9,361 nucleotides of DNA, from positions 1-9,361 of the forward strand of contig CALBGD010000310.1 of NCBI GenBank assembly GCA_937893735.1, in the 5' to 3' direction. A program made the translations under genes and the position numbers. The notes under the pieces were generated by a model that ran no database searches, was not told where the DNA came from, and worked only from the letters and a program-made list of their open reading frames with translations. The number at the start of each line of letters is the position of its first letter. Position 1 is the first letter of the stretch. This stretch comes from an uncultured Clostridia bacterium (GTDB lineage Bacteria > Bacillota > Clostridia > Oscillospirales > Ruminococcaceae). Below, in pieces: positions 5,001-9,361 of this stretch.

Positions 5001-6437
5001 ATGAAGAAAAGACTTTTAGCAGCTCTGCTCGCATCTGCTGCAGTCCTGTCCTTTGCTGGCTGCTCCAGCAACACAACAAGCAGCAGCACATCCGCTGCTG
5101 ACAACTCCAGCACACCTGCTGCTGATGACAGCTCTGCTGCTGATGACAGCTCCGTTGCTGACACTGCTTCTACCGCTGAGGCTGACAGCTCCGCTGCTGA
5201 AGACACAACTGAACTGAAGGACGACGGTTCCACACTGTCCATTCTTACATGGTCCGGTAACTCTGATACCAAGAAGATGGTAGAGTTCTTCCTTAAGTCC
5301 AAGGGCTATTCCGAGGATAAGGTTACAATCGTATCCTGCGGTGAGAATGGCGAGGGCGCACGCGATGGCTACAAGCAGTACCTCATGGGCGACGGCGACG
5401 CTGACCTGATGATCTACGACGCTGACTGGGTTGCTGACTACATCTATGATGACACCCTGACTGCTCCGTATTCCGCTATCGGTCTTTCCAAGGAAGACTT
5501 CCCGGATGCATTCTCCTACACTCTGTCCTACGGCACAAACGACGCTGGCGTATTCAAGGCTAACTCCTTCCAGGCTACACCGGGCGGATTCGTATACAGA
5601 GCTGACCTCGCTGAGCAGTACCTCGGCGTTACAACTCCTGATGAGATGCAGGCACTCGTAAGCGACTGGGATAAGTTCCAGGAGACCGGTGCTAAGCTCT
5701 ATGAGGCTTCCAACGGCGCTACTTCCCTCCAGGCTACTGAGGGCGGTCTGTGGCAGGTATTCCAGTCCAACAGAACTCAGCCTTGGGTAGTTGACGGCAA
5801 GCTCGTTATGGACACCGCTGAAGACTTCTATGACATCGCTAAGAGCATGAACGACAACCACTCCCTCGCAGGCGTTCCTCAGTGGGATGCTGCTTGGTAT
5901 GCTGCAGTCCTCGATGGCACAGCACTCGGCGACTTCGTTCCTACATGGGGTCTGACCACCAACGAAGGCTCTATCCTCTTCAACTTCACAGAGGGCAAGG
6001 ACGAGAATGGCGCTAAGATGGCAATGTGCGAAGGCCCGACAGGCTGGTACTGGGGCGGTTCCTACATCGGCGTTTCCAACAAGTGCGACAACAAGTCCCT
6101 TGCTAAGGAATTCATCGAGTTCTTCTGCAAGGACGCTGACTCCATGGCTGCTTACGCTGCTGAGACCGGCGACTTCGTAAACAACAAGACTGTTATGAGC
6201 ACTGCTGAGACTTCCAACAGACTCCTCAACGGTCAGAACCACTATAAGATCCTTACCAAGGTTCTTGACAACCTCGACCTCGAAGGCAAGATCACAAAGT
6301 ACGACTCCATCATCAAGGCTAAGTTCAACGATTCCGTTAACGGCTACCTCGATGGCACATTCGCTACTAAGGAAGATGCTATCAACTCCTTCAAGGACAA
6401 TGTAGCAGCTGCATACCCCGAGCTGGTTGTTGAGTAA
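5001..6437 (+). CDS. Lipoprotein solute-binding protein of a CUT1-type sugar ABC importer
   Basis: Captures substrate outside the membrane and passes it to the permeases encoded downstream. The 478 residues start with a lipoprotein signal peptide (MKKRLLAALL...LSFAGC) with lipid-modified Cys21. A low-complexity Ser/Ala/Thr/Asp linker (22-72) includes a perfect AADDSS duplication encoded by an 18-bp tandem repeat (5118-5153). The mature domain starts near residue 77 with the beta strand STLSILTWSG typical of extracellular binding-protein family 1. It is rich in Trp (for example 84, 143, 251, 262, 295, 299, 316, 349, 351), as expected for a sugar-stacking site. SLAKEFIEFFCKD at 366-378 is a typical C-lobe helix of the family. 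Codon use is strongly biased. The two permease genes downstream support the importer role. The sugar cannot be read from the sequence; an oligosaccharide is plausible in a fibre-degrading anaerobe. Confidence 0.85.
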   Translation: MKKRLLAALLASAAVLSFAGCSSNTTSSSTSAADNSSTPAADDSSAADDSSVADTASTAEADSSAAEDTTELKDDGSTLSILTWSGNSDTKKMVEFFLKSKGYSEDKVTIVSCGENGEGARDGYKQYLMGDGDADLMIYDADWVADYIYDDTLTAPYSAIGLSKEDFPDAFSYTLSYGTNDAGVFKANSFQATPGGFVYRADLAEQYLGVTTPDEMQALVSDWDKFQETGAKLYEASNGATSLQATEGGLWQVFQSNRTQPWVVDGKLVMDTAEDFYDIAKSMNDNHSLAGVPQWDAAWYAAVLDGTALGDFVPTWGLTTNEGSILFNFTEGKDENGAKMAMCEGPTGWYWGGSYIGVSNKCDNKSLAKEFIEFFCKDADSMAAYAAETGDFVNNKTVMSTAETSNRLLNGQNHYKILTKVLDNLDLEGKITKYDSIIKAKFNDSVNGYLDGTFATKEDAINSFKDNVAAAYPELVVE

Positions 6438-6479
6438 TCCTTAACCGGTTTACGCTAAAACCTAATACATGAATGATTG

Positions 6480-6529
6480 CAATATACTGCTTATGGGCTT
6501 TGTCCCATAAGCGTATATTGTGATTTTTT
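6480..6529 (+). terminator. Long stem-loop with T-tract between binding-protein and permease genes (attenuator)
   Basis: The outer stem pairs CAATATAC (6480-6487) with GTATATTG (6513-6520), and the inner stem pairs GCTTATGGG (6489-6497) with CCCATAAGC (6504-6512). That is 17 perfect pairs with a single bulged T at 6488 and a 6-base loop, followed by six T at 6524-6529. It begins 43 bases after the binding-protein stop. It is best read as a partial terminator or mRNA-stabilising 3' hairpin that raises binding protein over permease. The T-tract can also pair with AAAAAAT at 6534-6540. Confidence 0.75.
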
Positions 6530-6545
6530 CTCGAAAAAATTATTT

Positions 6546-6552
6546 GAAAGGG
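6546..6552 (+). promoter_or_regulatory. Ribosome binding site deciding the start of the first permease gene
   Basis: GAAAGGG lies 8 bases before the ATG at 6561. The frame is open further up to a TTG at 6477, but that extension would run through the stem-loop and has no SD. Confidence 0.7.
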
Positions 6553-6560
6553 TGTGCATT

Positions 6561-7526
6561 ATGCAGGCGACGTCCGTAAAAAGACACAAGATGGTAAGTT
6601 ATGCAAAATACGGTTATATGTTCATCGCGCCGTTTTTCATTGCATATGCATTTTTCATGATCTATCCTCTGATAAACACAATTATCCTGTCCTTCAAGGG
6701 CAACGGTAATTTTGCTGATCAGTGGGTCGGATTACAGAACTTCCAGTACCTCCTCTTCGGCGGCGACAACAGAGCAGCTAATGCTATTCACAACGAATTC
6801 ATGAACTCTCTGGGAAACACCCTGATACTGTGGGCAGGTAACTTCGTAGTTCAGATCGTACTGTCACTGCTCCTTGCCGTATGGTTCTCCGATGTAAGAA
6901 TCAAGATCAAGGGCACTGGCTTCTTCAAGGTAGTAATGTATTTACCGAACATTATTACTGCCGCATCTGTTGCAGGTATGTTCCTCATGATCTTCGGTAA
7001 CTCCAAGTATGGAGCTATCAACTCCCTGCTTCTTTCCTGGCAGTCGATACTGGAGCCTATTCCTTTCATCAATGATGTCTGGTCCTCCCGTATTCTGGTC
7101 ATGCTGATCCAGTCCTGGATGTGGTTCGGTAATACGATGCTTCTGCTGATGTCCGGTATCTTCGGTATCGACCCGTCGATTTACGAGGCTGCTGACATTG
7201 ACGGCTCCAGCGGTGCGAATACATTCTTCAGAATAACAATGCCCATCTTAAAGCCGATCTTCATTTATGTGTTCATCACATCAATGATCGGTGGTCTGCA
7301 GATGTTCGATATCCCCTATCTGCTCCACGAAGGCAGAACGATCAGACCTTCCCTTGAAACTGGTGCGGTATTCATTTACCAGTACTTCCATCAGGCTTCT
7401 CCGAACTATGGTTACTCTGCTGCTGCTTCTGTTATACTGTTTGTCATCACTGCTGTGCTTGGCGTCATTATTTACAGATTCAACACTGATTCCACTGCGC
7501 CCGTTAAGAAGCGCAAGGCTAAGTAA
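6561..7526 (+). CDS. Sugar ABC transporter permease, MalF/UgpA type
   Basis: One of two membrane subunits of the importer. The 321 residues contain about six hydrophobic segments, near 16-37, 88-108, 122-145, 177-200, 231-250 and 287-306. The permease signature (EAA loop) reads YEAADIDGSSG.N.F.RITMPILKP at 208-231, with Glu209-Ala210-Ala211 and Asp214-Gly215; this loop docks onto the ATPase. The N-terminus is basic and then GYMFIAPFFIAYAFFMIYPL, typical of MalF-like subunits of CUT1 systems. The start at 6561 is set by GAAAGGG upstream. The gene lies 123 bases after the binding-protein gene with a stem-loop between them, and 12 bases before the second permease. Unlike the binding-protein gene it uses TTA leucine codons, so it is less codon-biased. 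No ATPase gene follows, so a shared MsmX/UgpC-type ATPase is inferred. Confidence 0.9.
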   Translation: MQATSVKRHKMVSYAKYGYMFIAPFFIAYAFFMIYPLINTIILSFKGNGNFADQWVGLQNFQYLLFGGDNRAANAIHNEFMNSLGNTLILWAGNFVVQIVLSLLLAVWFSDVRIKIKGTGFFKVVMYLPNIITAASVAGMFLMIFGNSKYGAINSLLLSWQSILEPIPFINDVWSSRILVMLIQSWMWFGNTMLLLMSGIFGIDPSIYEAADIDGSSGANTFFRITMPILKPIFIYVFITSMIGGLQMFDIPYLLHEGRTIRPSLETGAVFIYQYFHQASPNYGYSAAASVILFVITAVLGVIIYRFNTDSTAPVKKRKAK

Positions 7527-7534
7527 GGGGGGAG
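7527..7534 (+). promoter_or_regulatory. Ribosome binding site of the second permease gene
   Basis: GGGGGGAG fills most of the 12-base gap between the permease genes and ends 4 bases before the ATG at 7539. The tight spacing indicates coupled translation. Confidence 0.65.
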
Positions 7535-7538
7535 CAAA

Positions 7539-8441
7539 ATGGCTGATTCATACAACAATTCAAACAAGGCTTACAGACGTTCGATAATGCTCCATTCCAC
7601 GATAAGATTTATCGTCTGCCTGCTTCTTACGATCATCTGCCTGCTTCCTATCTACATAATCGTCATCAACTCGACGAGAGATACGGCTGATATCATTGCG
7701 AACGGCGTATCGTTCCTCCCGGGCGGCAGCCTGATCGATAACATCAGCAAGCTGAACGACCCGACTATCCAGAACGGCGCTTATACAGATACTTACAACG
7801 TACTGATAGGTTACAGAAACAGCCTTATAATCGCTGGTTTCTCCACGGTTCTGACTGTATTCTTCTCCGGACTGACAGCATACGGACTTACCGTTTATGA
7901 CTTCAAGCTCAAGAAGTTTGCGACCACATTTATCCTTGCGATAATGATGATCCCGACTCAGGTCGTATCCACAGGTTTCTTACAGTTCATGGTTAAGATC
8001 AAGCTGTATGATAACTACCTGCCCCTGATACTTCCTGCTATTGCGGCTCCTGCGGTCGTATTCTTCATGCTCCAGTACATGAGATCCTCGTTCCCGCTCG
8101 ACGTTGTTGAGGCGGCGAGAATCGACGGCTGCGGCGAGTTCAGGACGTTCCTCCAGATCGCGCTGCCTATCTTCAAGCCGGCATTCGCGGTACAGGCTAT
8201 CTTCGCATTCGTAGCAAGCTGGAACAACTACTATACGCCTTCCATGCTGCTTCTTTCCGGTAAGCTGGAACAGAAGACCATGCCTATGATGGTTACAGCT
8301 ATCCTGAGTAACGATAAGCTGACCGACTTCGGTGTAAGATACCTCGCTATCACACTTTCCATCATTCCGGTAGTTGTAGTTTATCTGATCCTTTCCAAGT
8401 ACATCGTTAAGGGTGTTACCCTCGGTGCAGTTAAGGGCTGA
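7539..8441 (+). CDS. Sugar ABC transporter permease, MalG/UgpE type
   Basis: Second membrane subunit of the importer, 300 residues. The hydrophobic segments fall near 22-43, 95-116, 128-150, 161-180, 214-229 and 269-287. The EAA loop reads VVEAARIDGCGEF.TFLQIALPIFKP at 189-214, with Glu191-Ala192-Ala193 and Asp196-Gly197. The early ICLLPIYIIVINSTRD segment (33-48) and the C-terminal YIVKGVTLGAVKG ending are diagnostic of MalG-like subunits. It would pair with the preceding permease to form the channel. It is the last gene of the operon; a GC-rich terminator begins 15 bases after the stop. The polar N-terminus of about 19 residues is cytoplasmic. The substrate is unknown, as for the binding protein. 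Confidence 0.9.
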   Translation: MADSYNNSNKAYRRSIMLHSTIRFIVCLLLTIICLLPIYIIVINSTRDTADIIANGVSFLPGGSLIDNISKLNDPTIQNGAYTDTYNVLIGYRNSLIIAGFSTVLTVFFSGLTAYGLTVYDFKLKKFATTFILAIMMIPTQVVSTGFLQFMVKIKLYDNYLPLILPAIAAPAVVFFMLQYMRSSFPLDVVEAARIDGCGEFRTFLQIALPIFKPAFAVQAIFAFVASWNNYYTPSMLLLSGKLEQKTMPMMVTAILSNDKLTDFGVRYLAITLSIIPVVVVYLILSKYIVKGVTLGAVKG

Positions 8442-8456
8442 TTTTTTCGAAGCTTA

Positions 8457-8486
8457 TCCCCCGCATTTATGTGCGGGGGATTTTTT
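8457..8486 (+). terminator. Intrinsic terminator of the ABC importer operon
   Basis: A 9-bp GC-rich stem pairs 8457-8465 with 8472-8480 (CCCCCGC with GCGGGGG in its core) around a TTTATG loop, followed by six T at 8481-8486. Confidence 0.9.
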
Positions 8487-8502
8487 CTGTCCGTTTTTGC
8501 GC

Positions 8503-8538
8503 ATAAAAATACCTCCGCTGAAACGGAGGTATTTTTAT
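8503..8538 (-). terminator. Terminator of the small minus-strand gene, probably bidirectional
   Basis: A perfect 15-bp stem pairs 8503-8517 with 8524-8538 around a 6-base loop. On the minus strand the GGAGG-containing stem ends in TATTTTTAT and begins right at the gene's TGA. On the plus strand it also ends in TATTTTTAT, so it can stop read-through of the importer operon as well. Confidence 0.8.
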
Positions 8539-8804
8539 CAGTTGAGCCCGTGTTTTACGCGGTCGGCTTCTTCGGCGCGCTTTGCGTTGTTGAATCTGTC
8601 CAGAGTTCCGACGAGGTAGCCGGTTATTCTGCGTATCCTCTCGAACGGCTGGTCGCAGAAGTGATAGGTCGCGTTGATGTAATCGCCGTCAACATCGAGG
8701 TCGATAGCAGTTATATTGCGGTTCGGGTATTTTTTCAGGGCCGCCTCGGTGTAGTAGTCAATTTCCTGCTGGGGTAGGGTCCCGCCTGTAACATTTATTT
8801 TCAT
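8538..8804 (-). CDS. Small protein resembling the C-terminal glycyl-radical end of anaerobic ribonucleotide reductase (NrdD)
   Basis: The product has 88 residues and its function is unproven. The last third reads RIRRITGYLVGTLDRF (56-71), then K75, E78-E79 and DRVKHG (81-86). This resembles the end of NrdD, where RR-x-x-GYL carries the radical glycine and is followed by RPFN, Lys, Glu and RVKH. Gly62 is in the position of the radical glycine. The zinc-binding cysteine pairs of NrdD are missing; the only Cys is Cys50. The first 55 residues look like a small alpha/beta fold with DIDVDGDYINATYHF-like strands and are not recognised. The start at 8804 (ATG) was chosen because AGAGGTGA lies 5 bases upstream; the GTG at 8813 is part of that SD. 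It has its own promoter and terminator. Alternatives are a conserved small protein of unknown function that only shares a fold with NrdD tails. Confidence 0.6.
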   Translation of the reverse strand: MKINVTGGTLPQQEIDYYTEAALKKYPNRNITAIDLDVDGDYINATYHFCDQPFERIRRITGYLVGTLDRFNNAKRAEEADRVKHGLN

Positions 8805-8822
8805 GATAGTCACCTCTTTTGC

Positions 8823-8842
8823 TGTGATACTATTGTATCACA
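8823..8842. promoter_or_regulatory. Perfect dyad operator over the -10 and start of the small minus-strand gene
   Basis: TGTGATAC (8823-8830) and GTATCACA (8835-8842) are perfect inverted 8-bp arms with a 4-bp TATT spacer. The right arm overlaps the -10 and the left arm covers the expected start point near 8825, a position suited to repression. The regulator is unknown. Confidence 0.65.
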
Positions 8843-8860
8843 ATATCATGCGTTTGTCAA
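8832..8860 (-). promoter_or_regulatory. Near-consensus sigma-A promoter of the small minus-strand gene
   Basis: On the minus strand a perfect -35 TTGACA (8855-8860) and a -10 TACAAT (8832-8837) are separated by 17 bp. The -35 contains the TGA stop of the upstream DUF368 gene. Confidence 0.85.
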
Positions 8861-9361
8861 CCGTTTCTTGCACTATATCTGGATTTTTTGGCATTATCCT
8901 TTCCCGAGCTGACTTGGAGCAGAAATACCGCGAGAAATCCCACAGCCGCACATATAATTCCCGTGGAAACCTGTATCCCGTCTGCGGCCGGGGGCAGGAG
9001 CTCCCGCAGGGAAGCGAGCATGAACCCGAGTATCACGAGATATGTTCCGGTTTTGTGGCGCTCAAACAGAGTTTCAAGCGCCCGGGCTGAGAGGAAAGTT
9101 CCCACAAGTAACCCCGCCGCCATCGGGAGAAGCGGCAGCAGGTCGAAGCTCCCGAGCCTGCCGATAACATCGTCGTAGAGCCCCAGCATATACAGAAAGT
9201 GCGACGCGCTTATACCCGGGAGCACAAGCGCCGCCGCGAGGAGTATCCCTCCCAGAAAGCGCAGGATAATCCCGCCCAGCCCTGAGTTCTCAGGGGAGAA
9301 CAGCCCCTCCGGCAGCGTTGAGATAAGGAGCACGGCCGCGGCTCCGAGGAGCACCAGAATC
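8857..9361 (-). CDS. DUF368 family membrane protein, C-terminal part
   Basis: Partial gene: the 5' end lies beyond base 9361, and the frame is open to the edge, so the GTG at 9354 is internal. 167 residues are visible. They hold several hydrophobic segments and the motif GGILLAAALVLPGISASHFL followed by LGLYDDVIGRL, which matches the DUF368 hallmark of a Pro-Gly-Ile-Ser in a membrane segment followed by LGLYD. Further segments include LLPLLPMAAGLLVGTFLSARALE and LVILGFMLASLREL. The tail is polar and basic (SSGKDNAKKSRYSARNG). DUF368 proteins have been linked to polyprenyl-phosphate recycling (PopT); whether this one does so is inference. The gene ends 52 bases before the small gene, which has its own promoter. 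Confidence 0.75.
   Translation of the reverse strand, partial: ILVLLGAAAVLLISTLPEGLFSPENSGLGGIILRFLGGILLAAALVLPGISASHFLYMLGLYDDVIGRLGSFDLLPLLPMAAGLLVGTFLSARALETLFERHKTGTYLVILGFMLASLRELLPPAADGIQVSTGIICAAVGFLAVFLLQVSSGKDNAKKSRYSARNG

Noticed and set aside
6477..6560. TTG at 6477 as the start of the first permease
   Set aside because: The extension runs through the stem-loop, has no SD and adds an unlikely N-terminus before a normal MalF-like start.
8538..8813. GTG at 8813 as the start of the small minus-strand gene
   Set aside because: It lies inside the SD AGAGGTGA; the ATG at 8804 has proper spacing to that SD.
8823..8842. The dyad as an NrdR box, given the NrdD-like protein
   Set aside because: The NrdR box has ACAC...GTGT half-sites in the opposite orientation. 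Here the arms read TGTG...CACA.
8803..9090. Plus-strand open frames opposite the small gene and DUF368 (8803-9090, 8888-9178)
   Set aside because: They are shadows of the minus-strand DUF368 frame, which has clear membrane-protein motifs; no SD precedes them.

Overview
The window looks like chromosomal DNA of an anaerobic Gram-positive Firmicute, most likely a Ruminococcus-like member of the Oscillospiraceae. This rests on four things: purine-rich Shine-Dalgarno sites before every gene, sigma-A-type promoters, a dacF/dacB-rluB gene pair of clostridial type, and a Thr/Ser-linked lipoprotein solute-binding protein. The lineage is inferred from gene content and protein style, not from a marker gene. 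There are no rRNA, tRNA, insertion sequence or CRISPR signals.

Layout. (1) 1-1035: the 3' end of a D-Ala-D-Ala carboxypeptidase gene followed by an rluB-type 23S rRNA pseudouridine synthase. (2) 1036-4446: a consensus promoter drives a three-gene operon closed by an intrinsic terminator. Its products are a divergent acyl-CoA carboxyltransferase (12S-like), a 120-aa biotin carrier (1.3S-like) and an oxaloacetate/pyruvate carboxyltransferase (5S-like). Together they have the composition of a soluble transcarboxylase, which moves CO2 between oxaloacetate/pyruvate and an acyl-CoA through biotin with no ATP-using biotin carboxylase. (3) 4447-5000: a 554-bp non-coding regulatory region. It holds LacI/CcpA-type palindromes, a near-perfect cre-like site and four TTACAA direct repeats at 11/11/13-bp steps. 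(4) 5001-8486: a sugar-type (CUT1) ABC importer with a lipoprotein binding protein and two permeases. A long stem-loop with a T-tract lies between the binding-protein gene and the permeases. No ATPase gene is present, so a shared ATPase elsewhere is likely. (5) 8503-9361, minus strand: an 88-aa protein whose C-terminus resembles the glycyl-radical end of anaerobic ribonucleotide reductase (NrdD), and the 3' part of a DUF368 membrane protein. The promoter of the small gene sits at the end of the DUF368 gene and overlaps a perfect dyad.

The transcarboxylase and binding-protein genes are strongly codon-biased, which suggests high expression. The importer would bring in oligosaccharide or sugar, and the carboxyltransferase module would act downstream at the pyruvate/oxaloacetate node. 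That link is inference from adjacency only. The two items most worth a second look are the free-standing NrdD-tail-like protein with its own operator and the TTACAA repeat array with cre-like sites before the importer.
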